64,000 nucleotides of DNA from Micromonospora rhizosphaerae (GCF_900091465.1 NZ_FMHV01000002.1:558001-622000); one strand, 5' to 3'; positions 35,973 through 46,873 are shown, numbered from the stretch's first letter. Translations and numbers: made by a program. Notes: generated by a model not told the origin, from the sequence alone.

Positions 35973-36035
35973 CCCGCAGCCCGCAGCCCGCAGCCCGCAG
36001 CCCGCAGCCCGCAGCCCGCAGCCCGCAGCCCGCAG
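35973..36035 (+). repeat. Nine tandem copies of a CCCGCAG heptamer
   Basis: Uninterrupted 7-bp repeat, nine copies (63 bp), downstream of the GGDEF gene between two convergent genes. It is followed at once by the palindromic element at 36035-36106. It is probably a slippage-prone tract. Confidence 0.95.
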
Positions 36036-36106
36036 CGATCTTGCACTTTGGGCTGACCTTTTGGACCTTACAGCCCGCTTTGTCGGCACCGAAACTGCAA
36101 GATCGC
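36035..36106. repeat. Inverted repeat, second copy of the GCGATCTTGC element
   Basis: Arms GCGATCTTGC (36035-36044) and GCAAGATCGC (36097-36106), perfect 10 bp, with an inner segment similar to that at 8600-8679. Located between the GGDEF gene and the asd gene, both converging on it, so likely functions as a bidirectional terminator or is a dispersed palindrome. Confidence 0.7.
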
Positions 36107-36151
36107 GGAGCCGGGGGGGTGAGCCCGGGGGTGGGGGTGGGTGGGGGTGGG

Positions 36152-37213
36152 TCAGGGGTGGGTGAGTTCGGCGGCGAGGAGTTCGGCGATCTGGGCGGTG
36201 TTGAGGGCGGCGCCCTTGCGGAGGTTGTCGCCCGTCACGAACAGGTCCAGCGCCCTGGGGTCGTCGACGGCGCGGCGGATCCGGCCGACCCAGGAGGGGT
36301 CGGTGCCGACCGCGTCGATCGGCATCGGGAACTCGCCCGCCGCCGGGTCGTCGACCAGGATCACCCCCGGCGCGTTGCGCAGCGCCTCGCGAGCGCCCTC
36401 GGCGTCCACCTCGGTGGCGAAGACCGCGTGCACCGCCACCGAGTGGCCGGTCACCACCGGCACCCGGACGCAGGTGGCGGAGACCTTGAGGTCGGGCAGC
36501 CCGAGGATCTTGCGCGACTCGTTGCGCATCTTCATCTCCTCGGACGACCAGCCACCGTCGGCCAGCGAGCCGGCCCAGGGCACCACGTTGAGCGCCAGCG
36601 GGGCCGGGAACGGCCCGAGCTCGTCGCCGACCGCCTGCCGGATGTCGCCGGGCCGGGAGCCGAGCACCCGGTCCCCGGCGATCTTGCCGAGCTGGGCGTG
36701 CAGCGCGTCCACGCCGGCCTGCCCGGCGCCGGAGACCGCCTGGTAGGAGGCGAGCACCAGCTCGCGCAGGCCGTACTCGCGGTGCAGCGGGGCGATCGCC
36801 ACGATCATCGCGAGGGTGGTGCAGTTGGCGTTGGCGATGATGCCCTTGGGCCGGTTGCGCACCTGCTCCGGGTTGATCTCCGGGACCACCAGCGGGACGT
36901 CCCGGTCCATCCGGAACGCGCCGGAATTGTCCACCGCCACCGCGCCGCGGCTGACCGCGATCGGCGCCCACTCGGCCGAGACCTCGTCGGGCACGTCGAA
37001 CATGGCCACGTCGACGCCGTCGAACGCTTCCGGGGTGAGGGCCTGGACGGTCAGGTACTCGCCCCGGCACTGCACCTGCCGGCCCACCGAACGCTCGGAG
37101 GCGAGCAGCCGGATCTCCCCCCAGACGTTGCGCCGGGAGGAGAGCAGCTGGCACATCACCGTGCCGACGGCACCGGTCGCCCCGACCACGGCGAGGGTGG
37201 GCAGCGACGACAT
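36152..37213 (-). CDS. asd: Aspartate-semialdehyde dehydrogenase
   Basis: 353 residues. NADP-binding GATGAVG (11-17), catalytic cysteine C131 in NANCTT, and downstream substrate-binding residues. Converts aspartyl phosphate to aspartate semialdehyde, the branch point to lysine, diaminopimelate, methionine and threonine. Starts 4 bp after the lysC stop, in one operon, as in other actinobacteria. Confidence 0.97.
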   Translation of the reverse strand: MSSLPTLAVVGATGAVGTVMCQLLSSRRNVWGEIRLLASERSVGRQVQCRGEYLTVQALTPEAFDGVDVAMFDVPDEVSAEWAPIAVSRGAVAVDNSGAFRMDRDVPLVVPEINPEQVRNRPKGIIANANCTTLAMIVAIAPLHREYGLRELVLASYQAVSGAGQAGVDALHAQLGKIAGDRVLGSRPGDIRQAVGDELGPFPAPLALNVVPWAGSLADGGWSSEEMKMRNESRKILGLPDLKVSATCVRVPVVTGHSVAVHAVFATEVDAEGAREALRNAPGVILVDDPAAGEFPMPIDAVGTDPSWVGRIRRAVDDPRALDLFVTGDNLRKGAALNTAQIAELLAAELTHP

Positions 37214-37217
37214 GGCC

Positions 37218-37736
37218 TTACCGCCCGGTCCCCGCGTAGACCACGGCCTCGGATTCGCCGCCCAGGTCGAAGGCGTCGTGGATGGCCCGGACCGCCTTGT
37301 CGAGGTCGGTGTCCCGGCAGACCACCGAGACCCGGATCTCGGACGTGGAGATCATCTCGATGTTGACCCCCGCCGCGCCGAGCGCGGCGAAGAAGGCCGC
37401 CGCGACCCCCGGGTGCGAGCGCATACCGGCGCCGATCAGGGAGGCCTTGCCGACGTGGTCGTCGTAGAGCAGGCCCTTGAACTTGACCACGTCCTGGATC
37501 TTGCTGAGCGCGGCCATCGCGGTCGGGCCGTCGGTCTTGGGCAGCGTGAACGAGATGTCCGTGCGGCCGGTGCCCTCGGTGGAGACGTTCTGCACGATCA
37601 TGTCGATGTTGATCTCGGCGCCGGCCACGGTGTCGAAGATCCGCGCGGCGGCGCCCGGCTCGTCGGGCACCCCGACAATGGTGATCTTCGCTTCGCTGCG
37701 GTCGTGGGCGACCCCGGTGATCAGTGCCTGTTCCAC
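37218..37736 (-). CDS. lysC: Aspartokinase, beta subunit (internal in-frame start)
   Basis: 172 residues from a GTG (37734-37736) preceded by GGAGG (37745-37749) with 8 bp spacing, inside the alpha gene. This begins at codon 250 and has the same length as the C. glutamicum beta subunit, which is identical to the alpha C-terminus and carries only the ACT domains. The two form a regulatory alpha2beta2 enzyme. Confidence 0.85.
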   Translation of the reverse strand: MEQALITGVAHDRSEAKITIVGVPDEPGAAARIFDTVAGAEINIDMIVQNVSTEGTGRTDISFTLPKTDGPTAMAALSKIQDVVKFKGLLYDDHVGKASLIGAGMRSHPGVAAAFFAALGAAGVNIEMISTSEIRVSVVCRDTDLDKAVRAIHDAFDLGGESEAVVYAGTGR

Positions 37737-38483
37737 AGGAAGGTCCTCCATCGATCCGGTGACCATCGTGCCGGTGTTGGTCGAGTATGACGAACGGACA
37801 TGGATCGGCAACCCCGCGCGCCGGGCGTACTCGACGCTGCGCAGGTGCAGCACCTTGGCGCCGCAGGCGGCCAACTCCAGCATCTCCTCGTAGGTGATCT
37901 GCTTGATGTGCCGGGCGTTCGGCACGATCCGCGGGTCGGCGCTGAAGATGCCGTCCACGTCGGTGTAGATCTCGCAGACGTCCGCTTCGAGCGCGGCGGC
38001 GAGCGCCACGGCGGTGGTGTCCGACCCGCCCCGGCCCAGCGTGGTGACGTCCTTGGTGTCCTGCGAGACGCCCTGGAAGCCGGCCACGATCACCACGGCA
38101 CCCTCGTCCAGCGCGCCCTTGAGGCGGCCCGGGGTGACGTCGATGATCCGCGCCTTGCCGTGCACCGAGGTGGTGATCACGCCGGCCTGCGAGCCGGTGA
38201 ACGAACGGGCCTCGTACCCGAGGTTGTGGATGGCCATGGCGAGCAGCGCCATGGAGATCCGCTCCCCGGCGGTGAGCAGCATGTCCAGCTCGCGGCCCGG
38301 CGGCAGCGGGCTGACCTGGTTGGCCAGGTCGAGCAGCTCGTCGGTGGTGTCCCCCATCGCGGAGACCACCACCACCACGTCGTCGCCGGCCTTGCGGGCG
38401 GCCACGATGCGCTCGGCCACCCGCTTGATCCGCTCGGCGTTGGCGACGGAGGACCCGCCGTACTTCTGCACCACCAGTGCCAC
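37218..38483 (-). CDS. lysC: Aspartokinase, alpha subunit
   Basis: 421 residues, exactly the length of C. glutamicum LysC-alpha. N-terminal catalytic domain with the KYGGSS lysine loop (K7) and, after about residue 250, two ACT domains that bind lysine/threonine for feedback inhibition. First enzyme of aspartate-family synthesis. Upstream of asd in the same operon. An internal start yields the beta subunit. Confidence 0.96.
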   Translation of the reverse strand: MALVVQKYGGSSVANAERIKRVAERIVAARKAGDDVVVVVSAMGDTTDELLDLANQVSPLPPGRELDMLLTAGERISMALLAMAIHNLGYEARSFTGSQAGVITTSVHGKARIIDVTPGRLKGALDEGAVVIVAGFQGVSQDTKDVTTLGRGGSDTTAVALAAALEADVCEIYTDVDGIFSADPRIVPNARHIKQITYEEMLELAACGAKVLHLRSVEYARRAGLPIHVRSSYSTNTGTMVTGSMEDLPVEQALITGVAHDRSEAKITIVGVPDEPGAAARIFDTVAGAEINIDMIVQNVSTEGTGRTDISFTLPKTDGPTAMAALSKIQDVVKFKGLLYDDHVGKASLIGAGMRSHPGVAAAFFAALGAAGVNIEMISTSEIRVSVVCRDTDLDKAVRAIHDAFDLGGESEAVVYAGTGR

Positions 38484-38722
38484 GACGGTGCACTCCCTCC
38501 CAGCGACCCTGAGCGTGCCGACGCCGCCGGGATTCGGCCCGGCGGCGCGTGTCAGACCCGTTCAGGGTATCCCGTGGCGGTCCTCGCCGGTCCGGGTGAT
38601 CCCACCATCCGGCCCCGGCGTGGGCCGGCTCACCAGGGCCGACCCGGACCGACGGGCGACGCGACACGCCGGGGCGACAGCCGCCCGGCGGGCTCCCGAG
38701 ACCCGTCCCGGCACCGGAGAAT

Positions 38723-39511
38723 GTGTCGGTGCACGCTCACCTCCGCGCGGCCCGGCGGCTGACCGGCGCCCTGGCGATCGCCATGCCGGCGCTCCTCGCC
38801 GCCTGCACCGCCGACCCTCCGACGCCGCCCCCACCCAGCGCCACCGCCGACCCGGTGCCGGCCGGGATGGACGCGGCGCGCGACGAGCTGGCCGCCCTGG
38901 CGGCCGCCGCGCTGGACCGCCACCTCACCGCCCGGTACACGCTGAACGCGGCGGACGCCCCGGACCGCACGATCGTGGTGACCAGCGCCAACGACGGCAG
39001 CTGGCGGGTCGACGTGCCGGCCTGGGGGCTGGGTGGCACGGTCGACATCTCGCTCGCCGCCACCGCCGACGGGCTCTTCCAGTGCGCCCTGCCGTCGGCC
39101 GGCCGGCCGGACCCGGCCTGCGTACGCCTCGGCGACCCCGACGACACCGTGCCGCGGCGGCTCGATCCCCGGGTGCAGCACCCCTTCACCGACTGGCTCG
39201 AGGTGCTCACCGACCGGCGGGCCCCGCTCGCGGTCTCGCCCGCCACCCCGCCGTCCGGGGTCAGCGGCCAGTGCTACTCGGTCGAGTCGACCTCGGCCTC
39301 GCTGAACGCGCCGCTGGACGTCGGCATCTACTGCTACCAGCCGGACGGCACCCCGACCGCGGTACGCGCCGCTTTCGGCACGCTCACCCTGGCGGGGCCG
39401 CCCGGCCCGGCGTCGGCGACGGTGCAACTGGCCGGGCCGGTGGTGGACAGCGAGCCGCTCGACAGCGCCGCGCCGTCCCCGGCCGACAGCCCGAGCGCGG
39501 AAACGCCGTGA
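38723..39511 (+). CDS. Lipoprotein of unknown function
   Basis: 262 residues from a GTG. N-terminal signal with a lipobox LLAAC (cysteine about residue 28), then Pro/Thr-rich linker and a compact domain with two cysteines in FQCALPS and GQCYSV-like contexts. Lone gene between the lysC promoter and a regulator gene. No known family recognised; envelope location is inferred. Confidence 0.75.
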   Translation: MSVHAHLRAARRLTGALAIAMPALLAACTADPPTPPPPSATADPVPAGMDAARDELAALAAAALDRHLTARYTLNAADAPDRTIVVTSANDGSWRVDVPAWGLGGTVDISLAATADGLFQCALPSAGRPDPACVRLGDPDDTVPRRLDPRVQHPFTDWLEVLTDRRAPLAVSPATPPSGVSGQCYSVESTSASLNAPLDVGIYCYQPDGTPTAVRAAFGTLTLAGPPGPASATVQLAGPVVDSEPLDSAAPSPADSPSAETP

Positions 39512-39636
39512 CCCGTTGTCCTGTTAAGGGTCGTATTGGCCACCCTGTCAGCGCCCCCGCCAAGCCGGGCTGACCACGCCGGATCAGCTCGACGTCGCGG
39601 GCCGCGTCGCCCTGACCGGTCGGAGAGCGCCCGAGG

Positions 39637-40626
39637 TCACCCGCCCCGGCTGGCCCGGAGCAGGACGGCGGCCGCCTCGGTGCCCCGGTAGAGGACGTGC
39701 CGGCCCTGCCGGGACCGGGAGACCAGCCCGGCGGCGTGCAGCGCGGCGAGGTGCTGGGAGACGTTCCCGCAGGACATCCCCGTCCGGCGGGCCAGGTCGG
39801 TGGTGGTTGTCGCGGTGTCGAGCAGGTTGAGCAGCGCCGCCCGCCCCGATCCGATCACCCGGGCCAGCGGGTCAGCGGCCGCGACCGGGGGCGCCTCCCA
39901 GAGCGTGGCCACGGCCCGCACCGGGTACGTCCCGCCGGGCGGCGAATCCTCCAGCAGGTTCCACAGGACCCGGGACGAGGTGAAGATCCCCGGGTTCAAC
40001 GCCAACCCACGGCCGCCCAGGTCAAAGTCGAGCCGCCAGGGATCGTCGCTGATCACGCGGTCGCCGGCCCAACGTACGGTCGGGTGGAGCGTGCCGAGGG
40101 CCTGCCCCGCACCACCATCGGCCAGCCGCGTCGCCCGGTGGGCGATGTCCGCCTCCAGCAACGCCCGCATCCGCGGCCAGTCCGGAGCGATCGCCGCGTC
40201 GTGCCACACCTGTACGGCGGTGACCAGGTCGGGCAGCACGGCCTTCGGGTCTCTGCGCAGCGCGTCACCGAAGGGGCCCAGCGGTCCCCGGCGGGTGGTG
40301 GCGAGCAGGTCCCGGACCACCACGTCCGGCGGGGTGGCGGCGATCTGCTCGAGCTGTTCCTCGAACTCCGCGTCCGGCCCGGGCGGTGGCGGGGTGAGGA
40401 AGTCGGGCAGCCACCTGCGGGGACGGGTCAGCTCCCGGAGGGGGCCGACCGCGACCGCGACATCGGGCCGCCGGATGATCTGCCGGGCGCGGTCGATCCA
40501 GGGCAGGTGGACGGCACCGCGCACGGGGCACCGCAGCGTCCAGAGACTGGACACCGTGTCCCAGACGGCGGAGACACCGAACCGCAGTCCCGCGACGTCC
40601 GACGCGCTGAACCGCAGCTGCGACAT
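39637..40626 (-). CDS. DUF5937/ArsR-type transcription regulator
   Basis: 329 residues. Large N-terminal domain (about 240 residues; begins MSQLRFSASDVAGLRFGVSA) as in DUF5937 proteins, and a C-terminal ArsR winged helix (RTGMSCGNVSQHLAALHAAGLVSRSRQGRHVLYRGTEAA). It is divergent from an MFS exporter gene and is likely its repressor. Confidence 0.85.
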   Translation of the reverse strand: MSQLRFSASDVAGLRFGVSAVWDTVSSLWTLRCPVRGAVHLPWIDRARQIIRRPDVAVAVGPLRELTRPRRWLPDFLTPPPPGPDAEFEEQLEQIAATPPDVVVRDLLATTRRGPLGPFGDALRRDPKAVLPDLVTAVQVWHDAAIAPDWPRMRALLEADIAHRATRLADGGAGQALGTLHPTVRWAGDRVISDDPWRLDFDLGGRGLALNPGIFTSSRVLWNLLEDSPPGGTYPVRAVATLWEAPPVAAADPLARVIGSGRAALLNLLDTATTTTDLARRTGMSCGNVSQHLAALHAAGLVSRSRQGRHVLYRGTEAAAVLLRASRGG

Positions 40627-40652
40627 CTCCACCCCCGCCGAGAATTCGCTCC

Positions 40653-40665
40653 AGCCTAAAAGGCT
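40653..40665. promoter_or_regulatory. Possible operator in the regulator-MFS divergent promoter
   Basis: Inverted repeat AGCCT-AAA-AGGCT, between the regulator and the MFS exporter starts. Short, so tentative. Confidence 0.3.
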
Positions 40666-40702
40666 CGACCCGGCCGTGGGGGGCACGGTTTGCTCTGGCG
40701 CC

Positions 40703-41983
40703 ATGGGGATCAGGGACACCATCCGCACCGCCGTGAGCCACGTCGTACCGCCGGCGGGCCTGACCCGCGCCCTGGCCGTGCAGGCCATGGTGTACGCGAT
40801 CGGCCACGGCCTCTTCCAGGCCGGCAGCGCCGTCTTCTTCACCCGGGCACTGGGGCTGAGCCCGACCCAGGTGGGGCTCGGGCTCTCGCTGGCCGCCGGG
40901 GTGTCCCTGCTCGGCACGGTCCCGCTCGGCGCGCTCACGGACCGGTACGGCGCGCAGCGCGTCTGGCTCGTCGGGCTGCTCGCCGAGGCGGCGCTCTTCG
41001 CGGCGTACCCGTTCGTGGGCGGCTTCGCCGGCTTCCTGGCCGTGGTGGTCGCGCTGGCCGTGGTGGACGCGAGCGCCGGCGTGGCCCGAAGCGTCTACTC
41101 GATCAACGTGCTGCCGCCCGACCAGCGGGTGACCGCGCTGGCGTACCAGCGCTCGGCGCTGAATGTCGGCTTCGGGCTCGGCGCGGTGATCAGCGGCGTG
41201 GTGCTGGCCCTGGACACGATGGTCGCGTACCGGGGGATGGTCTGGTTCAACGCGGCGATGCTGCTGGTCACCGCCGTCTTCGTGGTCCGGCTGCCCCGGG
41301 TGCCGGTCGCCCCGCGCTCGGTGGAGAAGACCAGCCGGCTGGCCGTGCTCACCGACCGGCCGTTCATGGCGGTGTCGCTGCTGGCCGGGCTGCTCAGCTC
41401 GCACGGCACGCTCTACCTGGTGGTGCTGCCGCTCTGGGTGCTCAGCCACACCGACGCCCCGCGCACCCTGATCGCGGCGCTGGTGCTGCTGAACACGATC
41501 CTCGCGGTGCTGCTGCAGGTACGCGCCAGCCGGGGCGCGGAAGCGGTGGCCGGCGCCGGCCGGGCGCTGCGCACCGGCGGCCTGCTGATCGCCCTGTTCT
41601 GCCTGATCCTGCCGATCTCGGCGCTGACCAGCGGGGTGGTGACCATCGCGGTGCTGGTGGTCGCGGCGGTGGTGCTCACCCTCGCCGAGCTGGTCCAGTC
41701 GGCCGGCGCCTGGGGGATCACCAGCACCATGCCGCCCGCCGCGCACCGGGGCGCGTACGTCGGGGCCTTCCGGCTCGGCGGACAACTCCAGTACCTGGCC
41801 GCCCCGGCCGGGCTGACCGCGCTCGGGGTGAGCACCGGCGGCTGGGGCTGGCTGCCGATGGCCGCGCTCTTCGGCGTCGCCGCCGTCGCGGCGGTGCCCC
41901 TGGTCGACTGGGCGGCCCGCCGCCCCCGCCTCGGCGAGGACGAGGTCGTTGCGATCGGCGAGCCGGCTACCGTGGCGAGCTGA
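40703..41983 (+). CDS. MFS transporter
   Basis: 426 residues and about 12 TM helices, starting at ATG 40703. Motif A GALTDRYGAQRVW in the loop between TM2 and 3. Resembles actinobacterial efflux MFS. Divergent from the DUF5937-ArsR gene, typical of a regulator-exporter pair. Substrate unknown. Confidence 0.9.
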   Translation: MGIRDTIRTAVSHVVPPAGLTRALAVQAMVYAIGHGLFQAGSAVFFTRALGLSPTQVGLGLSLAAGVSLLGTVPLGALTDRYGAQRVWLVGLLAEAALFAAYPFVGGFAGFLAVVVALAVVDASAGVARSVYSINVLPPDQRVTALAYQRSALNVGFGLGAVISGVVLALDTMVAYRGMVWFNAAMLLVTAVFVVRLPRVPVAPRSVEKTSRLAVLTDRPFMAVSLLAGLLSSHGTLYLVVLPLWVLSHTDAPRTLIAALVLLNTILAVLLQVRASRGAEAVAGAGRALRTGGLLIALFCLILPISALTSGVVTIAVLVVAAVVLTLAELVQSAGAWGITSTMPPAAHRGAYVGAFRLGGQLQYLAAPAGLTALGVSTGGWGWLPMAALFGVAAVAAVPLVDWAARRPRLGEDEVVAIGEPATVAS

Positions 41984-42067
41984 CCAGAGACCCGTCACTG
42001 GGACCCACGTCTCAAATTGCGGACCGCGCTACCACGAACCCACGTGATCACGTAGGGTCACCCTGTC

Positions 42068-42112
42068 ATGTGGCAGGCGCTCCTTCTCCTTGGCTGCCGC
42101 GACGAGGCCTGA
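42068..42112 (+). CDS. leuA leader peptide (attenuator)
   Basis: 14 residues: MWQALLLLGCRDEA, with four consecutive leucine codons (CTC CTT CTC CTT). The peptide is followed by an 11-bp hairpin (42097-42107 and 42122-42132), which starts inside the end of the leader. Classic attenuation: leucine shortage stalls ribosomes on the Leu codons and changes the folding of the mRNA. leuA attenuation has been reported in Streptomyces. Confidence 0.85.
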   Translation: MWQALLLLGCRDEA

Positions 42113-42132
42113 CGGCCGGCACCTCGTCGCGG
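42097..42132 (+). promoter_or_regulatory. Attenuator hairpin of leuA
   Basis: Perfect inverted repeat CCGCGACGAGG / CCTCGTCGCGG separated by 14 bases. It follows the leucine codons of the leader peptide and precedes leuA by 120 bp. No long U-run, as is common in high-GC actinobacteria. Confidence 0.75.
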
Positions 42133-42224
42133 AGTTGAACCGCGCCGTCCAGCACATCCGAACTTCTCATCGGCACCGCCCGGCAACGTCGCCCGGCAGC
42201 ACGCCGACACCTTCCGATTGCTGA

Positions 42225-44003
<1,779 letters not shown>

Positions 44004-44008
44004 GTCTC

Positions 44009-44040
44009 CGGCGGCGTCCGGCACCCGCCGGACGCCGCCG
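44009..44040 (+). terminator. leuA terminator
   Basis: Perfect 14-bp stem CGGCGGCGTCCGGC / GCCGGACGCCGCCG, loop ACCC, starting 5 bp after the leuA stop. Confidence 0.85.
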
Positions 44041-44076
44041 CCCGGCCCTGCGGTCACCGGGTGGGCGGCGGCCCGG

Positions 44077-44274
44077 TCAGCCGTCGGTGCGGGGCACGCC
44101 CTGCCGGGCCAGCCGATCGATCACGGCCTGTTCCTGATCCGGCCCGGCGATCGGCGCCCGCACCACCACCGACGACCCCGTGTCCCGGACAAGCCGGTCC
44201 AGATAGGACCGGAGCAACGGGTCGGCGGGGCGCGGGGTCACCGCCGCCGGGTCGGTCACCTCGATGACGATCAC
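44077..44274 (-). CDS. Small hypothetical protein
   Basis: 65 residues from GTG (the frame is open farther upstream but with low-complexity codons). Protein-like composition with VIVIEVTDPAAVTP and VIDRLARQGVPRTDG. No domain recognised. Sits between convergent leuA terminator and the DHA2 transporter. Confidence 0.45.
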   Translation of the reverse strand: MIVIEVTDPAAVTPRPADPLLRSYLDRLVRDTGSSVVVRAPIAGPDQEQAVIDRLARQGVPRTDG

Positions 44275-44365
44275 CCGCTGGGTGTGTCGGTGCGGCCGCC
44301 CGGTTCCGCCCGGTGGCCGATGGCCCCACCGCACCCAGTGGACACTGCCGCGTCAGGCCCGCCGG

Positions 44366-45847
44366 TCAGCGGCGCCGCTCGGGCGGGGTCGAGGCGGGCA
44401 GCGACGGGCAGGGCTGCGCGGGCGGCGCCTCCCGCTCCGGTCGGTGGATCAGCAGCGCGGCCATCGCCGCGCCGGCCAGCAGCAGTCCGGCGCACCAGAG
44501 CATCGCGCCACGGAAGGCGTCCGTCAGCTGGGCCTTCTGCTCGTAGCCGCTACCGGAGAGGCCGACCAGCAGCGGCAGCGCGGCCACCGCCAGCAGACCC
44601 CCCGCCCGGGAGGCCGCGTTGTTGAAGCCGCTCGCCACGCCGGCGTACCGGTCGGCCACCGCGGCCAGCACGGAGGCGGTCAGCGGCGCCACCACCAGGG
44701 TGAGCCCTGCCCCGAACAGGACCACCCCGGGCAGCACGTCCACCCAGTACGACGCGCCCGGCCCGACCCGGCGCAGCAGCAGCAGGCCGACCGCCGCGAC
44801 CACCGGGCCGACGGTGAGCGGCAGCCGCGGACCAATCCGCGCCGAGAGCGCGCCGGCCCGGGACGAGCCGGCCGCCAGCAGCACCGTCATCGGTACGGTG
44901 GCCAGGCCGGTGAGCATCGCCGACCAGCCGACCACGTTCTGCAGGTAGACGGCCAGGAAGAAGGTGAAACCACCGAGGGCCGCGTACACCACCACGGTGA
45001 AGACGTTGAGCGCGGAGAAGAGCCGGCTGGTGAAGAGTCCGGTGGGCAGCATCGCGGCGTCCCCGCGGCGCCGTTCGACCAGTACGAAGGCCACCGCCGC
45101 GACCACCCCGACCAGCAGCGCCAGCAGCACCGGGAGGGAGCGGACGCCGCGGGCCGGGGCGTCGATCAGCGCGTACGTCACGCCGCCGAGGCCGAGCGCG
45201 CCGAGCAGCGCGCCGGTCACGTCGAACCGCCGGCCCCCGCCACGCGACGCCGCCTCGTCCCGGCTTTCCGGCACCCAGCGCAGCGCAGCGAGCACCACCG
45301 CCACGGCCAACGGCAGGTTGATGAAGAAGATCCACCGCCAGGAGAGCGTGTCGATCAGCCAGCCGCCGAGGAGCGGACCGAGGGCGGTGGAGACGCCGGA
45401 GAGCCCGGCCCAGATGCCGATCGCCTTCCCCCGGTCGTCCGGATGGAAGCTGGCCTGCAGCACGGAGAGCGAGCCCGGGGTGAGCAGCGCCCCGCCGGCG
45501 CCCTGGAGAAAGCGGGCCGCGATCAGCCAGCCGGTCCCCTGGGCCAGCCCGCACAGCAGCGAGGCGCCGGCGAACCACACCACGCCGAGCAGGAAGACCC
45601 GTCGTCGGCCGAACCGGTCGCCGAGCGCCCCGCCGAGCAACACGAACGCGGCCAGCATGAGCAGGTAGCCGTTGATGGTCCACTGCAGACCGGCGACCGT
45701 TGCGCGGAGTTCGGCGCCGAGCCGGGGCAGCGCCACGTTGACCACGGTGGCGTCCAGGAAGACCATGCCGGAGGCGAGGGTGGCGGCCAGCAGCGTGCCC
45801 CGCCCGGCGGCGGTGCCCGTCCGGAGCGCGGGAGCGGGTGCGGTCAT
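44366..45847 (-). CDS. DHA2-type MFS multidrug transporter (EmrB/QacA)
   Basis: 493 residues from ATG 45847; 14 TM helices. DATVVNVALPRL at the first helix, motif A GGALGDRFGRRRVF, and motif C-like GWAL...SSRAGALSARIGP suggest a proton-driven drug exporter of the 14-TMS DHA2 group. Lone gene divergent from an HNH lipoprotein gene. Confidence 0.92.
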   Translation of the reverse strand: MTAPAPALRTGTAAGRGTLLAATLASGMVFLDATVVNVALPRLGAELRATVAGLQWTINGYLLMLAAFVLLGGALGDRFGRRRVFLLGVVWFAGASLLCGLAQGTGWLIAARFLQGAGGALLTPGSLSVLQASFHPDDRGKAIGIWAGLSGVSTALGPLLGGWLIDTLSWRWIFFINLPLAVAVVLAALRWVPESRDEAASRGGGRRFDVTGALLGALGLGGVTYALIDAPARGVRSLPVLLALLVGVVAAVAFVLVERRRGDAAMLPTGLFTSRLFSALNVFTVVVYAALGGFTFFLAVYLQNVVGWSAMLTGLATVPMTVLLAAGSSRAGALSARIGPRLPLTVGPVVAAVGLLLLRRVGPGASYWVDVLPGVVLFGAGLTLVVAPLTASVLAAVADRYAGVASGFNNAASRAGGLLAVAALPLLVGLSGSGYEQKAQLTDAFRGAMLWCAGLLLAGAAMAALLIHRPEREAPPAQPCPSLPASTPPERRR

Positions 45848-45955
45848 GGTTACCAATCTTCCTGCCGATCCAATCGGGACGCCTCGAATCGCCGAAACCG
45901 TCCGGGAGTACTGTGCGGGATCGCCGGGAGCGCGCAAGCTGGAGAGGTGTCGTCT

Positions 45956-46612
45956 GTGCGTACCAGATCAGGAGCCCGCGCCGCGACGGCGGCCGCGCTC
46001 GCCGCGGCGATCGCCCTCGGCGCGGCCGGCTGCGTGCCGGTCGACGAGGCGGAGCCGGAGCCGAGCAGCAGCGGCACCGTCACCCAGCAGCTCGGCGAAC
46101 TGACCGTCGCCGCCGCCGGCTCGATGAAGGGCTACAGCCGGGCGCGGTTCCCGCACTGGCGGGACACCGGCAAGAACTGCGACGTCCGCGACAGCGTGCT
46201 CCAGCGGGACGGGGAGAGCATCAAGCTCTCCGGTTGCAACGTGGTGGCCGGGCGCTGGGAGAGCCCCTACGACGGTCTCGTCTTCACCGATCCGGCCGAC
46301 GTGGACATCGACCACGTGGTGCCGCTGGCCAACGCGTGGCGCTCGGGCGCGGACGAGTGGGACGACTCGAAGCGCGGCGACTTCGCCAACGATCTGACCC
46401 GGCCGCAGCTCGTCGCGGTTTCCATGCGCTCCAACCGGGCAAAGGGTGATCAGGACCCGTCCCAGTGGAAGCCGGCGAACCGGTCGTACTGGTGCCAGTA
46501 CGCGGCAGACTGGGTGACGGTCAAGCACTACTGGCGGCTGACGGTGACCAGTGCCGAGAAGGCCGCCCTCACCGAGATGTTGGAGGGCTGCACATGGGCG
46601 AACAAACCGTGA
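45956..46612 (+). CDS. Secreted HNH endonuclease-like lipoprotein
   Basis: 218 residues, GTG start chosen at 45956 with GGAGAG nine bases upstream. Signal with a lipobox ALGAAGC. The C-terminal domain has DIDHVVPLANAWRSGADEW then FANDLTRPQLVAVSMRSNRAKGDQ and PSQWKP, the HNH/GmrSD-C (DUF1524) pattern with Asp-His, Asn and Lys residues. So a metal-dependent nuclease on the cell surface. Its substrate and role (nutrient DNA, competition, or degradation) are unknown. The last base overlaps the next small gene. Confidence 0.9.
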   Translation: MRTRSGARAATAAALAAAIALGAAGCVPVDEAEPEPSSSGTVTQQLGELTVAAAGSMKGYSRARFPHWRDTGKNCDVRDSVLQRDGESIKLSGCNVVAGRWESPYDGLVFTDPADVDIDHVVPLANAWRSGADEWDDSKRGDFANDLTRPQLVAVSMRSNRAKGDQDPSQWKPANRSYWCQYAADWVTVKHYWRLTVTSAEKAALTEMLEGCTWANKP

Positions 46613-46866
46613 CCGGGGAGCGGCAGCGGACCGCGGACATCACGGCCGGTCCGGGCGGGGTGATGACCGACGAGGTCGGCGTGGTGACCGGGGAGCTCAC
46701 CCTGCGCACCGAGTATGCCGACGGACAGGTCACCCTGCGGGTGCAGTACAAGGACGCCGACGAGTGGTACACGGTGACCGGCGGCAAGGTGGCGCTGGCC
46801 GACCCGGCCGGGCTGGACGCGGTGCACGGCATCGCGGTCGCCCTGCTCAACCGCCCCGAGGGCTGA
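46594..46866 (+). CDS. Small hypothetical protein overlapping HNH gene end
   Basis: 90 residues. ATG at 46594 with GGAGG seven bases upstream; overlaps the HNH gene by 19 bp in another frame, indicating translational coupling. Beta-rich sequence (VTGELTLRTEYADGQVTLRVQYKDAD) with no recognised domain. Could be an immunity protein or partner; that is speculation. A terminator follows. Confidence 0.75.
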   Translation: MGEQTVTGERQRTADITAGPGGVMTDEVGVVTGELTLRTEYADGQVTLRVQYKDADEWYTVTGGKVALADPAGLDAVHGIAVALLNRPEG

Positions 46867-46873
46867 AACGGCC

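Noticed and set aside
35973..36035. Possible CRISPR array
   Set aside because: Tandem 7-bp units without spacers; no cas genes.
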